Source: Vibrio sp. HI00D65 (lineage in GTDB: Bacteria > Pseudomonadota > Gammaproteobacteria > Enterobacterales > Vibrionaceae). Taken from it: a DNA stretch of 64,000 bases. The DNA lies in the NCBI RefSeq assembly GCF_001635455.1, contig NZ_LWEH01000091.1, positions 1 through 64,000 on the forward strand. The letters are read 5' to 3'. The notes under the pieces were generated by a model, which worked only from the letters and a program-made list of their open reading frames with translations, had not been told where the DNA came from and ran no database searches. Of the stretch, positions 1-10,169 are shown one piece after another. The translations under genes and the position numbers were made by a program. How positions within the stretch are numbered: position 1 is the first letter of the stretch; the number at the start of each line of letters is the position of its first letter.

Positions 1-3000
1 ATGACGGCCCAACCATCGATGTGGTGGCAGAGGCAGCGTTCAATGAAAACGACGCGGCGGTAGATACCGTGGTGGCGACGTTCACGGCGTCGGATGAAGA
101 AGACGGCACACCAAGTGTGGCCTTCACGCCGGGCACAAACACCGATGGTTACTACGCGATCAGCGGCACCGATGTGGTACTGACGCAAGCGGGTGTTGAC
201 GCGGTGAATGCAGGCGAGACACTGCCAGCGGTGAGCCTAACGGCGACCGATAGCGACAATGCGACGGCGGTTGACAGCGATACACCAACTTATAACGCTC
301 AAAATGACGGCCCAGAGGCAGATAACTTCACGGAAACAACTGTCGACTGCGTAACATCTGTTGATTTCGCACCACATACAAGCGACGAAGAAGATGACGC
401 TGCTGGTATTGAAACTTCGGTCATTGTCGAGAGTGAACCTATTTTCGGTACTTTGTATGAAGTTGCAGATGATGGCACTAAAACTGAAGTTGTGATAGGG
501 CAAGAGTATGGCGATGCTGATAATTTTGAGTATGTTGTAGATTCAAATATTACTGAGCAGCTTAGCTTTAATGCGGCTGATCTTGCTTCTGAAATCGATA
601 CATCAAACGGTAGTACATCGATTTCTTACTTCAATGACCTTATTTCGATTTCAGCTGGGAAATATACCGGAAGTTCACCTACAGGTAATGACGTGGTTAG
701 CAACCCTGGGGTCTACTTGAATTACGATGGGGATGGTGTAGAGGACGGTTTTGGTGTATCAACAAGTATGAGTGGAAGTAGTGAACTTGACGTAACCTCT
801 AAAGAATTCATTTCTGTCAACTTTGCTAATAGTGGTGCAGAAATGTTATCTGCTAACTTAGATTTCGGTAGCGTTTATGGGAATTACAATCCTAATAGTA
901 GCTCTGATGGCGAGATCAACGTTGTTGCACTGGACTCCGATGGTAACGTTGTAGGTACTTTCAACTTCAATTCCGAAAACAGTTCCAATTCTGGAAATGA
1001 GTATACGTTATCCATTGATTTTAATGGTAACGCGACTGTCAACGTCTCCATTCCTGATGGTAACGGTGGGTTTACTCCGTTTACTGAGCTAAGAGTTTTT
1101 ACAACTCAAGATGGATCATCGAACCCTAATGAAAATTCAAATATTACCTTTAAAGGCGTTGACGTAGTTGATGCAAAAGTTACAGAGACCATTGATTACA
1201 AAGCAGAAGACTCTAGTGATTTAGAGAGTTCAACAGCGCAAGTTACGATTGAGACTGAATCTATCGTGAAACCTTCCCCTGAAGTGACTAGTGTCTCGCG
1301 TGATGTGTCTGAAGACGCTAGTACGACACCATCTGTTTCGGGGAATATAGACGTACTCTACGCTGACAGTATTACTTTGCAAGAACCTTCTGGAAGCTAC
1401 ACATCTAATGGACATGGTATTACTTGGATTTCTTCGAACGCTGGGCAAATGCTTGTTGGTACTGTCAACGGGTCTGTAATTTTAACTGCGACTATCGATG
1501 ATGCTGGTAACTATGATGTAAGCCTGACTGGACCATTTGATCATTTGGATAGCAATACACCGCTAGACCAAATGTCGATCGATATTGGAGTAGTTGCCTC
1601 AAACAGCAATGGCAGTCAAACCGGCACTATATCATTGGCAATTGATGATGATGTTCCTGTTGCTCAGGCTAAAGTTCATGAACTTACGCCCGTAGTTAAA
1701 GATGGTGCAAACGTGCAACTCATTCTAGACGTCTCAGCATCGATGTCAGGAAATGCCATGTTAGTCATGAAGCAATCTGCGATAGCTTTGCTTCAAGGGT
1801 ATCAATTGCTTGGAGAAACCAAAGTCCAATTAACTGTATTTGAATCTGATGCGAATGTTGTTAATGAAAATGGTAGTTGGTCTTCTGATAACTCATTCCC
1901 TTCAAACCCTTCAACGATTTGGATGGATGTTGATACCGCAATCGGACTCATAGATTCATTAACAGCCGGTGGTGGTACGGATTACGACGACGCTGTGTGG
2001 TTGGCGGGTAGTGATAGCATCTGGGGTAACAATGATATGGTCTCAGGAGGAAGTAATATCAGCTACTTCTTGTCCGATGGAGACCCTAGCTCAAGTAATC
2101 ATAGAATCAATGCTTCTGAGCAGGCTTTATGGGAATCTCAGTTAATTAAATATGGTGTCACATCACTTGCATACGGAATGGGCTCGAACATTTCGAGTGA
2201 ATATATGGAACCTGTCGCTTTCGATGGTGATAAAGGTATCGATATTAGCCCTGTTATTGTTTCAGATATCAGTCAGCTACCCCCTGTTCTTTTGCAATCT
2301 ATTATTACTCCTGTTTCAGGTAATATTGGGGCATCTGGTTCTGCGGATAATGGTTTTGGTGCAGATGGAGGTTATATCCAAAGTATTGTATTTGATGGAG
2401 TAACTTATCAATTTAATGGCAGTATCTTAATTAACCCACAAAACCAGTCTTCATCGAATCATTCATTTGATGATTCTAACAATACTCTATCTTTGTTTAT
2501 AAATAACGAACACTCATTTGTTATTAATTTGGAAACAGGCGACTATGAATTTTATGGTGCTAGCGTTGCGGCGGATACCTCGTTTGATTTTGCCTACACG
2601 ATCGCTGATAACGATGGAGATACAAGCTCTAGCATTATTCAAATTAATATCGCGTCGACATCACTAAGTTCTATTGCGGATGTTAAGTCCGAAGGAGACG
2701 TAGTAGATTCTGTTCAGGTAGTAAATGTTGGAACTCAATATGCGTTCACACAATGGGCTCCTTCCGGTCAAATTCCGACTACGTTTAACTTAGACCAAAC
2801 TCAATCTGGCTTAGTCGTTGATGTTGGTGAAGCCGGTGATGATGTATATCTAGGCTCCGGTGACGACATAATTTATCTTGGGGATAGTCATGCTTCAGGT
2901 TTGGATAATGATGCCTCACACCAACAAAAACTTGATAATGCACAACAGTTGCTGAATGACACGTTTAGTAAGGGCTCAGATAGCTCTCACTTACAAGGCG

Positions 3001-3623
3001 GCCTTGAATCTGGTGGTTTTACAACGTTAGCTGCATCTTCGAATGCTTATGTTGACCTCGGTCATGGCGGTGGTGGAGATGATGCTATTTATGGTCAAGG
3101 TGGTGTGGATTTGATTTTTGGTGGTCAAGGTAATGATAGCCTTGACGGAGGAACGGGAAACGATGGACTTCGCGGTGGTACTGGTGAAGACACGTTAATC
3201 GGTGGTTCTGGTGATGATATACTCATTGGTGGTATTGGAGACGATATTCTGACTGGTGACGAAGGCGATGACCTATTCAAATGGATCGACGAACCGTTCC
3301 AAGATGACGTCGATACTATAACCGACTTTGCTTTGGGTGAAGACCATCTTGATATTTCTGAGTTGCTACCAAACGAAAGTTCAATGTTTGATCTTCTTGA
3401 GCATATCACTATCGAAAAAGTCGATAATGGTAGTGGTGACAAAGACCTCGTCATTACTATCTCTGAAAATACCGATAATACAGGACAAACCCAAACGATT
3501 GTCCTAGACAGCGTCGGTGATCAATTTGATTCTGTGAATTCGCAAGGTGACGGCTCTGTTGTGAATGCTGATTTGACCAATCTAGTGAATCAATTGTTCG
3601 TTAACTTACCCGAGCAATTTTAA
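1..3623 (+). CDS. Giant RTX/VWA adhesin, C-terminal part (5' truncated by window)
   Basis: The reading frame is open from base 3, so the gene starts before the window; about 1206 codons are visible. In order it holds one Ig/cadherin-like repeat (to about base 310), a Ser/Asn/Asp-rich beta region (about 600-1250), another Ig-like segment, and a von Willebrand A domain at about 1690-2310 with the MIDAS motif DVSAS (about 1727-1741) and a downstream GGGTD. Glycine-aspartate RTX nonapeptides such as [11 protein letters not shown] follow at about 3050-3275, then an acidic C-terminal type I secretion signal. Such proteins leave the cell through a TolC/HlyB/HlyD-type exporter, fold on calcium and mediate surface attachment. 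No exporter gene is visible, so it may lie upstream. The first 300 bases use GC-rich codons unlike the rest, as expected for the last unit of a tandem repeat array. Family assignment is firm; the ligand is unknown. Confidence 0.9.
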   Translation, partial: DGPTIDVVAEAAFNENDAAVDTVVATFTASDEEDGTPSVAFTPGTNTDGYYAISGTDVVLTQAGVDAVNAGETLPAVSLTATDSDNATAVDSDTPTYNAQNDGPEADNFTETTVDCVTSVDFAPHTSDEEDDAAGIETSVIVESEPIFGTLYEVADDGTKTEVVIGQEYGDADNFEYVVDSNITEQLSFNAADLASEIDTSNGSTSISYFNDLISISAGKYTGSSPTGNDVVSNPGVYLNYDGDGVEDGFGVSTSMSGSSELDVTSKEFISVNFANSGAEMLSANLDFGSVYGNYNPNSSSDGEINVVALDSDGNVVGTFNFNSENSSNSGNEYTLSIDFNGNATVNVSIPDGNGGFTPFTELRVFTTQDGSSNPNENSNITFKGVDVVDAKVTETIDYKAEDSSDLESSTAQVTIETESIVKPSPEVTSVSRDVSEDASTTPSVSGNIDVLYADSITLQEPSGSYTSNGHGITWISSNAGQMLVGTVNGSVILTATIDDAGNYDVSLTGPFDHLDSNTPLDQMSIDIGVVASNSNGSQTGTISLAIDDDVPVAQAKVHELTPVVKDGANVQLILDVSASMSGNAMLVMKQSAIALLQGYQLLGETKVQLTVFESDANVVNENGSWSSDNSFPSNPSTIWMDVDTAIGLIDSLTAGGGTDYDDAVWLAGSDSIWGNNDMVSGGSNISYFLSDGDPSSSNHRINASEQALWESQLIKYGVTSLAYGMGSNISSEYMEPVAFDGDKGIDISPVIVSDISQLPPVLLQSIITPVSGNIGASGSADNGFGADGGYIQSIVFDGVTYQFNGSILINPQNQSSSNHSFDDSNNTLSLFINNEHSFVINLETGDYEFYGASVAADTSFDFAYTIADNDGDTSSSIIQINIASTSLSSIADVKSEGDVVDSVQVVNVGTQYAFTQWAPSGQIPTTFNLDQTQSGLVVDVGEAGDDVYLGSGDDIIYLGDSHASGLDNDASHQQKLDNAQQLLNDTFSKGSDSSHLQGGLESGGFTTLAASSNAYVDLGHGGGGDDAIYGQGGVDLIFGGQGNDSLDGGTGNDGLRGGTGEDTLIGGSGDDILIGGIGDDILTGDEGDDLFKWIDEPFQDDVDTITDFALGEDHLDISELLPNESSMFDLLEHITIEKVDNGSGDKDLVITISENTDNTGQTQTIVLDSVGDQFDSVNSQGDGSVVNADLTNLVNQLFVNLPEQF

Positions 3624-3624
3624 T

Positions 3625-3650
3625 AAAAAAGGGCCGAAAGGCCCTTTTTT
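3625..3650. terminator. Bidirectional intrinsic terminator (adhesin / rlmI)
   Basis: Stem GGGCC, loop GAAA, stem GGCCC, flanked by six A on the left and six T on the right, between two convergent genes. It can serve both strands. Confidence 0.9.
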
Positions 3651-3678
3651 ATTAAGTCGTTACTTAAAGCGAGATAGC

Positions 3679-4872
3679 TTAAAGCACCTTACAAGCGAAG
3701 CCTTTCAGGTAGAAGCCTTCTGGGTAGGCCGTGTCTGTTAGGTGGTCGGCTGCTTGCTCGAAGCGCTCGACGAACTTAACGGTTCTGCCTGCATCAATCG
3801 CTGCGTCTGCAATGATTTTTTGGAACAGGTCTGTACCCATTAAGCCAGAGCAAGAGTAGGTGAGTAGCGTGCCGCCTGGTTTTAGGATCTGCATTGCTAA
3901 CATGTTTACATCTTTATAGCCGTTTGCACCTGACGTTAGGTTGTTCTTACTTGAAACAAACTTTGGTGGGTCCATGATAACAACGTCAAATTTAGTACCT
4001 TGGTCACGATACTCACGCAGTAGCTTGAAAACGTCGGCATTAAGGAACACGGCGCGCTTCTTAGAAATGTCAAACTCGTTAAGTTCAGCGTTGAATTTAG
4101 CTGTATCAAGTGCGAGTTGAGATACGTCAGCGTTGATAACACGCTTCGCGTCGCCTTTAAGTGCGTAAAGGCCAAAACCGCCAGTATATGAGAAACAGTT
4201 AAGGACATCTTTGCCTTTTACGTATTTCATAGACTCTTTACGGCTGTCGCGCTGGTCCATGTAGAAGCCTGTTTTGTGGCCTTCCATGATATTTACACTG
4301 ATCTTAACGCCATTTTCTTCAATGACGATAGATTTCGGTGGCTCTTCACCGTGAAGGACGCCAACCACTTGTTCTAACCCCTCTTTCTTACGAACCGCTA
4401 CATCTGAACGCTCGTAGATGTTGCAGTCCGGGAAGCATTCGATTAGAGATTCTACCAATACGCTTTTGTTGAATTCAGCACCTGCGCTGAGAAGTTGGCA
4501 AACTAAGTAGTCTTGATACTTATCGATGGTGATACCTGGTAATCCATCTGATTCCGCAGCGGTCAGGCGGTAGCCCGTTAGGCCATCACGTTCAATGATG
4601 TCTTCACGTAATGATTGTGCGTTTTGAATTCGTTTTACGAAGAACGCTTTGTTGATTTCTTCTTTTTCAAATGTCCAAACACGTGCTCGAATTTGAGAAG
4701 ATGGTGAGTAAGCAGCCTTCGCTAACCACTGACCATTGTGAGCATATACGTCTACCGTTTCACCCTGTTTTGGCTCGCCCTCGACTTTATCGATACCGCG
4801 TGAAAATACCCATGGGTGTTTACGGCGTAATGATTTGTCACGGCCTTTCGCTAGATGAATAGAAGGAGTCAT
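3679..4872 (-). CDS. rlmI: 23S rRNA (cytosine-1962-C5)-methyltransferase RlmI
   Basis: A 397-residue SAM-dependent methyltransferase of the RlmI (YccW) family, which makes m5C1962 in 23S rRNA. The N-terminus reads [20 protein letters not shown], the PUA-domain start typical of the family. A central RNA-binding EEHD-like region follows. The Rossmann part has [15 protein letters not shown] (SAM loop), VIMDPPKF, and a TYSCSG motif holding the catalytic cysteine near the end. Length matches E. coli RlmI (396). It lies next to acylphosphatase, tusE and yccA as in E. coli, apart from an inserted chemotaxis receptor. Convergent with the adhesin and sharing its terminator. Confidence 0.95.
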   Translation of the reverse strand: MTPSIHLAKGRDKSLRRKHPWVFSRGIDKVEGEPKQGETVDVYAHNGQWLAKAAYSPSSQIRARVWTFEKEEINKAFFVKRIQNAQSLREDIIERDGLTGYRLTAAESDGLPGITIDKYQDYLVCQLLSAGAEFNKSVLVESLIECFPDCNIYERSDVAVRKKEGLEQVVGVLHGEEPPKSIVIEENGVKISVNIMEGHKTGFYMDQRDSRKESMKYVKGKDVLNCFSYTGGFGLYALKGDAKRVINADVSQLALDTAKFNAELNEFDISKKRAVFLNADVFKLLREYRDQGTKFDVVIMDPPKFVSSKNNLTSGANGYKDVNMLAMQILKPGGTLLTYSCSGLMGTDLFQKIIADAAIDAGRTVKFVERFEQAADHLTDTAYPEGFYLKGFACKVL

Positions 4873-4941
4873 AATTTACTCTGTTTGTTGAATTTGAAGG
4901 AGGGGTATTGTCGGGGAAGTGCAGGTGAAAAGCAAATAAGA

Positions 4942-4962
4942 AAGGGCTACGCGAGCAGCCCT
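4942..4962 (-). terminator. Probable terminator of the chemotaxis receptor gene
   Basis: Stem AAGGGCT / AGCCCTT with an 8-base loop, followed on the minus strand by TTTCTTATTT. The U-tract is interrupted, so efficiency is uncertain. Confidence 0.6.
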
Positions 4963-5022
4963 TGTCATGATTTTAATCAGTTAGATAGCAATATTTGAAA
5001 TACTACCTTTGAAAGACAAAGA

Positions 5023-6426
5023 TTATGCTTTAAGACCTGTCAATAGGCCTTCCATGGTGTCACTTTGCTTACGAAGCTGGTCAACATTAGAATTACTCTT
5101 GCTGATCATTTCACAGATGCTATCTGATTGATGACGAATCTCTTCGACGCTCTGTGCAATGTTGTCAGCAACAACACCTTGCTCTTCAGCCGCCGTCGCG
5201 ATTTGAGTACTACTGTCAGAAATTGATTGGTTCTTTTCCGCCAGCGAGCCGATCTCAACATTCACTTCAGACATCAATGTTTGCCCTTCATTTGCGTTGT
5301 TCACTGTCACTTCCATCAGCTTTGTCAGCGACTGACTGTTACGTTGTAATGATTCAATCATGCTTTGGATCTCAACCGTTGCTTGTTGAGTTCGACCGGC
5401 AAGGGCACGAACTTCATCAGCAACAACCGCAAAACCACGGCCCTGTTCACCTGCACGAGCCGCCTCGATAGCGGCGTTCAATGCAAGTAGGTTGGTCTGC
5501 TCTGAAATACCATTGATGGTTGTCACGACCTCATCAATTTGCGCGGCATTTGCATCCAGCTCTTCAACGGCCTGTGATGCAGATTGAATCTCTTGAGATA
5601 GGTTAGAGATAGATTCTAATGTATTTGAAACCTTAACTTGACCACTTTGTGCAACACCACGAGCATCCATAGTTTGTGAACTCGACGCATGAGCCAGGGT
5701 TGCTACCTCACGAATTGTCGCAGCCATTTGCTCTGTTGCGCTTGCTAAGCTGTTCAAGTGTTCTTGCTGATTGCATGAGATGTCTGAACTTTGTTGCGTC
5801 GACTGATTTAGGTCAGAACTGATTTGCTGCGTGAGCGCTACAGACTCTTGAATTGAAAGCACCATGTTTTGTTCACGTTCCGCAACCTTGTCGATAGTAA
5901 TTGCGATTTCACTAAACTCATCACGAACAGGGAAGTAGTTCATACGACAAGTTAGGTCACCATTCGCGAGTGTGCTCAGAGCTTTGTTCATAGAGAACAT
6001 TGCTCCGCCAATGAAAGTCATGATGTAGTAAACACCAAGTGCAATCAAAGTTAGGGTTACCGCAATGATCGATATCTGTGTAGCTGAAAGCGCAGACCAA
6101 AGATTTTGGTCGTGGTTTGCAACCAAGCTAAATGTACCATTCATAACTGAAACAGAGCCTGAGCCATAACCAAGGGAGATAGTTTCAGAGCTATTAACCA
6201 GTTGAGCAACTTGTTCCTTGGTGAGTTGACCAGCTTCGATAAGCCCCTTCATTAAGAGCAATTCTTCTTGATAAAGGTGAGCCAGTAATGAATCCGCTGC
6301 ACTATCTAAAGCGAGAGTTAGTATAACAAGAGCGAGAAGAGGAAATAAAAAGAGGAGGTAGAACTTTTCTTGGATTTTTAGGTGAATGAGATATTTATCA
6401 ATCCAACGAAATGGGATTTCTTTCAT
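5023..6426 (-). CDS. Methyl-accepting chemotaxis protein
   Basis: A 467-residue transmembrane chemoreceptor. A membrane segment at about residues 22-45 is followed by a short periplasmic stretch of roughly 80 residues, a second membrane segment at about 110-140, a HAMP linker and a long coiled-coil signalling domain. The hairpin tip reads [20 protein letters not shown], the CheA/CheW contact site common to all MCPs. The sensing domain is too small for a dCACHE or four-helix module, so the ligand cannot be inferred. It interrupts the neighbourhood conserved with E. coli between rlmI and acylphosphatase. No C-terminal NWETF-type CheR tether is seen. Confidence 0.93.
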   Translation of the reverse strand: MKEIPFRWIDKYLIHLKIQEKFYLLFLFPLLALVILTLALDSAADSLLAHLYQEELLLMKGLIEAGQLTKEQVAQLVNSSETISLGYGSGSVSVMNGTFSLVANHDQNLWSALSATQISIIAVTLTLIALGVYYIMTFIGGAMFSMNKALSTLANGDLTCRMNYFPVRDEFSEIAITIDKVAEREQNMVLSIQESVALTQQISSDLNQSTQQSSDISCNQQEHLNSLASATEQMAATIREVATLAHASSSQTMDARGVAQSGQVKVSNTLESISNLSQEIQSASQAVEELDANAAQIDEVVTTINGISEQTNLLALNAAIEAARAGEQGRGFAVVADEVRALAGRTQQATVEIQSMIESLQRNSQSLTKLMEVTVNNANEGQTLMSEVNVEIGSLAEKNQSISDSSTQIATAAEEQGVVADNIAQSVEEIRHQSDSICEMISKSNSNVDQLRKQSDTMEGLLTGLKA

Positions 6427-6513
6427 AATCGTTATACTCGAAGTAAGTCCACCAATAAGCGGTGAATGAATAAAGTCTCACTATATCATTCACATAATTT
6501 ATGAGGCAACGTC

Positions 6514-6801
6514 ATGAAAAATTCACAATCTATATTTGTCGTATCAGGCGTGGTTCAGTGTGTTGGCTTTCGATATCATACCAGTCGACAAGCTCAGAAG
6601 TTAGCCATTTCAGGGTACGCTAAGAATCTAAGTGATGGTCGAGTTGAAGTGCTGGCTGTTGGCGAAAGTGGCCAGGTAGACAAACTATACCAATGGTTGC
6701 AAGAGGGCCCTGCGAGCGCAATAGTAGATAGTGTGGTTAAGCAAAGGTTGGGAGAGGATGAAAAGCGCAATGTGCGTATTGGGGAGTTTCAAATACTGTA
6801 G
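6514..6801 (+). CDS. acyP: Acylphosphatase
   Basis: A 95-residue acylphosphatase that hydrolyses carboxyl-phosphate bonds such as acetyl phosphate. The signature VSGVVQCVGFRYHT contains the phosphate-binding loop and catalytic arginine (FR). GYAKNLSDGRVEVLAVG carries the catalytic asparagine. This is the E. coli yccX homologue and sits between rlmI and tusE as it does there. A GAGGCAACGTC segment precedes the ATG, and GAGG fits as the ribosome-binding site. The stop codon lies inside a 12-bp inverted repeat (see the hairpin entry). Confidence 0.93.
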   Translation: MKNSQSIFVVSGVVQCVGFRYHTSRQAQKLAISGYAKNLSDGRVEVLAVGESGQVDKLYQWLQEGPASAIVDSVVKQRLGEDEKRNVRIGEFQIL

Positions 6802-6821
6802 CTAAATGACTACAGTATTTG
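6790..6821 (+). terminator. 12-bp hairpin overlapping the acylphosphatase stop codon
   Basis: CAAATACTGTAG (6790-6801) pairs perfectly with CTACAGTATTTG (6810-6821) across an 8-base loop; TAG at 6799-6801 is the stop codon. No T-tract follows, so it is a 3'-end stabiliser or weak terminator rather than a classical one. Confidence 0.55.
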
Positions 6822-6845
6822 ATTGAGCTAATCAGTAATTTGCTG

Positions 6846-7175
6846 TTACAGACACTTTGCTGGCTTAGGTAAGCCTGCGAGTTTAGTCGCTTGTTTCGCT
6901 GGGCCTTTTTTGAATAATTTGAACAGGTATTTACTGCTGCCTTTTTCAGGACCGTGGGCTTTTTCCATCGCTTTAACAAGCATGCGAACTGCAGGGGAAG
7001 TGTTGAACTCTTCGTAAAAGCTCCTTACAAAATGCACGACTTCTAAGTGTGCTTCTGTAAGCTCAATGGCTTCGTCTTGTGCAAGAATTTCAATCATACC
7101 TTCTTCCCATTGTGTGTAATCCAATAGGTAGCCTTGAGCGTCGGTTTCGATTTGCTTGCCGTTATATTCAAACAT
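6846..7175 (-). CDS. tusE: Sulfur relay protein TusE
   Basis: A 109-residue TusE/DsrC-family protein. TusE accepts persulfide sulfur from TusBCD and passes it to MnmA for 2-thiouridine formation at the tRNA wobble position. The C-terminal sequence [19 protein letters not shown] carries the conserved penultimate cysteine that bears the persulfide. I chose the ATG at 7175: this gives exactly the E. coli length, while the upstream TTG at 7193 would add six non-conserved residues. Neighbours are acylphosphatase and yccA, as in E. coli. Confidence 0.95.
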   Translation of the reverse strand: MFEYNGKQIETDAQGYLLDYTQWEEGMIEILAQDEAIELTEAHLEVVHFVRSFYEEFNTSPAVRMLVKAMEKAHGPEKGSSKYLFKLFKKGPAKQATKLAGLPKPAKCL

Positions 7176-7278
7176 GTTTGGTCCAGAATCCAATTAACTA
7201 TTTAGATAGGGTACATGACTAAGTTTACCTTTCTCAATAGTTATCGTAGCGATCTTGATAAATATTGATCCTATAGAT

Positions 7279-7309
7279 AAAAAAAGCCCAAGAGGTGGGC
7301 TCTTGGGCT
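7279..7309 (-). terminator. Intrinsic terminator of yccA
   Basis: Perfect 10-bp stem AGCCCAAGAG / CTCTTGGGCT with loop GTGGG and, on the minus strand, a run of seven U. It lies 26 bases past the yccA stop. Confidence 0.9.
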
Positions 7310-7334
7310 AGATATTCTTCAATTAGGCGAGTGA

Positions 7335-8000
7335 TTAGTCGTCGCTGCCCATGATGCCTAGGATGCTTAGTAGGCTGATGAAGATGTTGTAGATAGATAC
7401 GTATAGGCTAACTGTCGCTGAGATGTAGTTAGTTTCACCACCACGGATGATGTTTTGCGTTGTAAGCAAAATAACACCAGTCGAAAACAGGATGAACATA
7501 CCGCTCATTGCTAATGACAGAATTGGCATTTGTAGGAAGATATTTGCAACCATACCTACAAGTAGCACGACGAAACCTGCTAGTAGCATACCGTTAAGGA
7601 AAGATAGATCACGCTTAGTCGTAAGAGCGTAAGCCGATGCACCCATGAATGCTAATGCCGTGCCGCCTAGAGCAGTTAGGATAACATCCCCCATACCTGC
7701 GCCAACGTACATGTTTAAGATTGGACCGATGGTGTAGCCTAGGAAACCTGTAAACAGGAACGTAAAGACTAGACCCATGCTGTTGTCACGGTTCTTTTCT
7801 GTTAGGAAAAGTAGGCCGTAGAAACCAACTAGCATCATGATAAGACCAGGACGAGGAAGGTTCATCGCCATAGATACGCCTGCTACAACAGCAGACCAAA
7901 GTAGTGTCATAGACAGCAGTGCGTAAGTATTACGCAACACTTTATTGGTTTGCAGAGCACTTTCTTGAGATGCTGTGCGAGAAAACATAGGGCTGTTCAT
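7335..8000 (-). CDS. yccA: Bax inhibitor-1/YccA family inner-membrane protein
   Basis: A 221-residue polytopic membrane protein with about seven hydrophobic segments filling residues 25-215. It belongs to the BI-1/YccA family; in E. coli YccA is a substrate and modulator of the FtsH protease and interacts with HflKC. The N-terminus [20 protein letters not shown] and the C-terminal [12 protein letters not shown] resemble enterobacterial YccA, including an exposed N-terminal tail, which in E. coli is needed for FtsH degradation. Monocistronic: its own terminator lies at 7279-7309 and the upstream gene is more than 280 bases away. Confidence 0.9.
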   Translation of the reverse strand: MNSPMFSRTASQESALQTNKVLRNTYALLSMTLLWSAVVAGVSMAMNLPRPGLIMMLVGFYGLLFLTEKNRDNSMGLVFTFLFTGFLGYTIGPILNMYVGAGMGDVILTALGGTALAFMGASAYALTTKRDLSFLNGMLLAGFVVLLVGMVANIFLQMPILSLAMSGMFILFSTGVILLTTQNIIRGGETNYISATVSLYVSIYNIFISLLSILGIMGSDD

Positions 8001-8235
8001 ATTCTTCCTCGTAAGGTGACTTCAATAATTGTTAGTACATTTATGGGGCTGAAAGTTCGAAAAATCAAGTCCTACAGTCCACTTTTATACTTAAAATAAT
8101 AATCAAAATAGCTAGTTAAGTATTTCTGAAGGTGTAACAAAGTATGTCTTACGCTGATATCAAGGTGCCACGGATGCCCGATGTTTAACCTTTATACTTG
8201 CGTTACCTATTTAAAACCAACTATCAATTTGGAAA

Positions 8236-8259
8236 ATAAAAAGGCGACCTAAGCCGCCT
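8236..8259 (-). terminator. Terminator of the amino acid ABC operon
   Basis: Short GC stem AGGCG / CGCCT with an 8-base loop, preceded on the plus strand by an A-rich tract that reads as a U-tract on the minus strand, 25 bases beyond the last operon gene. Confidence 0.75.
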
Positions 8260-8283
8260 ATCTTAATTATGAATCATAACATA

Positions 8284-9048
8284 TTAATGGTGTAAGATTT
8301 GACTCAAGAAGTTTTGAGTTCGATCGGACTGCGGATTTTCGAAGAAGTCGACAGGATTGTTCTCTTCGATGATTTCTCCGGCATCCATAAAGATCACTCG
8401 GTCGGCTACTTCTTTCGCAAAGCCCATTTCGTGCGTTACACAAAGCATGGTCATGCCTTCTTCCGCTAATTCAACCATAACGTCTAGGACCTCACGAACC
8501 ATCTCTGGGTCAAGTGCCGAAGTTGGTTCATCGAACAACATTACTTGTGGGTTCATGCACAATGAACGTGCAATCGCTACACGCTGTTGCTGACCACCAG
8601 AAAGCTGACCTGGGAACTTGTCTGCTTGCTCTGGTATCTTTACACGTTCTAGGTATTTCATCGCAATCGCTTCCGCTTCTTCTTTCGGCATTTTCTTCAC
8701 CCAAATTGGAGCTAGGGTACAGTTTTCTAATACCGTAAGATGAGGGAACAGATTGAAGTGCTGGAAACACATTCCAACGTCACGACGGACGGCTTCGATG
8801 TTTTTTAGATCTTCAGTCAACTCATTACCAGACACAAAGATGTGTCCCTTCTGATGCTCCTCCAGTCTATTGATACAGCGAATCATAGTCGATTTACCTG
8901 ACCCAGAAGGGCCACAGATAACGATTTTCTCGCCTTTTTTAACTTCTAAGTTGATGTTCTTAAGAACGTGGAACTCACCGTACCACTTGTTCATGTCTTT
9001 AAGTTCAATCATCAACTCTTGCGATTCTGGGTTTAGTTGTTGCGTCAT
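8284..9048 (-). CDS. aapP: General L-amino acid ABC transporter, ATP-binding protein
   Basis: A 254-residue ATPase of the polar amino acid importer family (GlnQ/AapP/YhdZ). Walker A is [10 protein letters not shown] (about residues 45-54), the signature is [15 protein letters not shown], Walker B is [14 protein letters not shown], and the switch histidine lies in CVTHEMG. It powers uptake through the two membrane proteins encoded just upstream. Last gene of a four-gene minus-strand operon, 22 bases after the permease gene and followed by a terminator. Substrate range (broad L-amino acids, perhaps glutamate and aspartate) is inferred from the operon type. Confidence 0.92.
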   Translation of the reverse strand: MTQQLNPESQELMIELKDMNKWYGEFHVLKNINLEVKKGEKIVICGPSGSGKSTMIRCINRLEEHQKGHIFVSGNELTEDLKNIEAVRRDVGMCFQHFNLFPHLTVLENCTLAPIWVKKMPKEEAEAIAMKYLERVKIPEQADKFPGQLSGGQQQRVAIARSLCMNPQVMLFDEPTSALDPEMVREVLDVMVELAEEGMTMLCVTHEMGFAKEVADRVIFMDAGEIIEENNPVDFFENPQSDRTQNFLSQILHH

Positions 9049-9070
9049 AATACGTCCTTGATCTTATTAA

Positions 9071-10168
9071 CTATCGTTTGTGACCGGTGTGAAGTCTGTT
9101 TTCTAGCCATATCGAGTATCTCGACATGCCAAAGCAGAATACCCAGAACACTAACGCGACAAATACATAACTTTCTGTTGCGAAGCCTAACCACTCAGGG
9201 TCGGTGTTCGCCGCTTGACCAATACCCAGTACATCGAACATACCGATAATAAGTACCAGACTGGTATCTTTGAACAAGCCAATGAATGTGTTCACGATTG
9301 ATGGGATAGTGATTTTCAGTGCTTGAGGAAGAATAATCAGCCCCATCTTTTTCCAATAGGTTAAGCCCAGTGCGTCAGCGGCTTCATATTGTCCTTTTGG
9401 AATAGCTTGCAGGCCACCACGAATTACCTCGGCCATATAAGCGGCACTAAATAAAACCACACCTACTAGCGCGCGGAATAATTTATCGGTCTCAGAGCCA
9501 GCAGTAAGGAATAGTGGCAGCATTACAGATGCCATGAACAGCACCGTAATCAGCGGAACACCACGCCAAATTTCAATGTACACAGTACAAATACTGCGGA
9601 TGATCGGCATTTCAGAGCGACGGCCTAGTGCCAGGGCGACACCAATAGGCAGTGACACAACGATACCCACTAACGCAATGATAAGCGTAACAAGTAGGCC
9701 ACCCCATTTGTGCGTATCAACCACTTCCAATCCAAATACACCGCCGTATAGTAAGCCAGCAATGATGAATGGGTAGATGTTTACGAAGAACAACCAAATC
9801 CAAGTGCGTTTAGGTGTTTTCTCGTAGGCCAATAGCGCGACAAAGATAGCCAATGTTGCGTAGAAAAGGCGAGGGCGCCACAGTTCAGCTTCAGGGTAGA
9901 AGCCATACATGAACTGATCCCAACGAACGCTGATAAATACCCAGCAAGCCCCTTCGCTAGTACAAGCATCACGAGTTGTTCCGACCCAGTCTGCATTTAG
10001 GAAAGCCCAGTCGAACGTTGTCCAGAGTAATGAAAAAGCGATATAACCTAGAACAACGGTAACGATACTGTTGATTGGGCCATTAAAGAGATTCTTTCTT
10101 AACCAACCGACGACACCAACGGTATTAGCTGGAGGTGGAAGATCCGGTTGAAATTGATGTGTGCTCAT
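9071..10168 (-). CDS. aapM: General L-amino acid ABC transporter permease AapM
   Basis: A 365-residue inner-membrane permease. A long N-terminal half with three or four membrane segments precedes the usual His/Glu-type permease core with an EAA loop, read as QYEAADALGLTYWKKMGLIILPQA. The extended length is typical of AapM/YhdY and longer than GlnP-type permeases. It pairs with AapQ as a heterodimer. Only one base separates its ATG from the aapQ stop, which suggests translational coupling. Confidence 0.9.
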   Translation of the reverse strand: MSTHQFQPDLPPPANTVGVVGWLRKNLFNGPINSIVTVVLGYIAFSLLWTTFDWAFLNADWVGTTRDACTSEGACWVFISVRWDQFMYGFYPEAELWRPRLFYATLAIFVALLAYEKTPKRTWIWLFFVNIYPFIIAGLLYGGVFGLEVVDTHKWGGLLVTLIIALVGIVVSLPIGVALALGRRSEMPIIRSICTVYIEIWRGVPLITVLFMASVMLPLFLTAGSETDKLFRALVGVVLFSAAYMAEVIRGGLQAIPKGQYEAADALGLTYWKKMGLIILPQALKITIPSIVNTFIGLFKDTSLVLIIGMFDVLGIGQAANTDPEWLGFATESYVFVALVFWVFCFGMSRYSIWLENRLHTGHKR

Positions 10169-10169
10169 A

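Noticed and set aside
3125..3454. Minus-strand ORF rich in Pro and Ser opposite the RTX repeats
   Set aside because: It is the antisense of glycine-aspartate codons and has no ribosome site.
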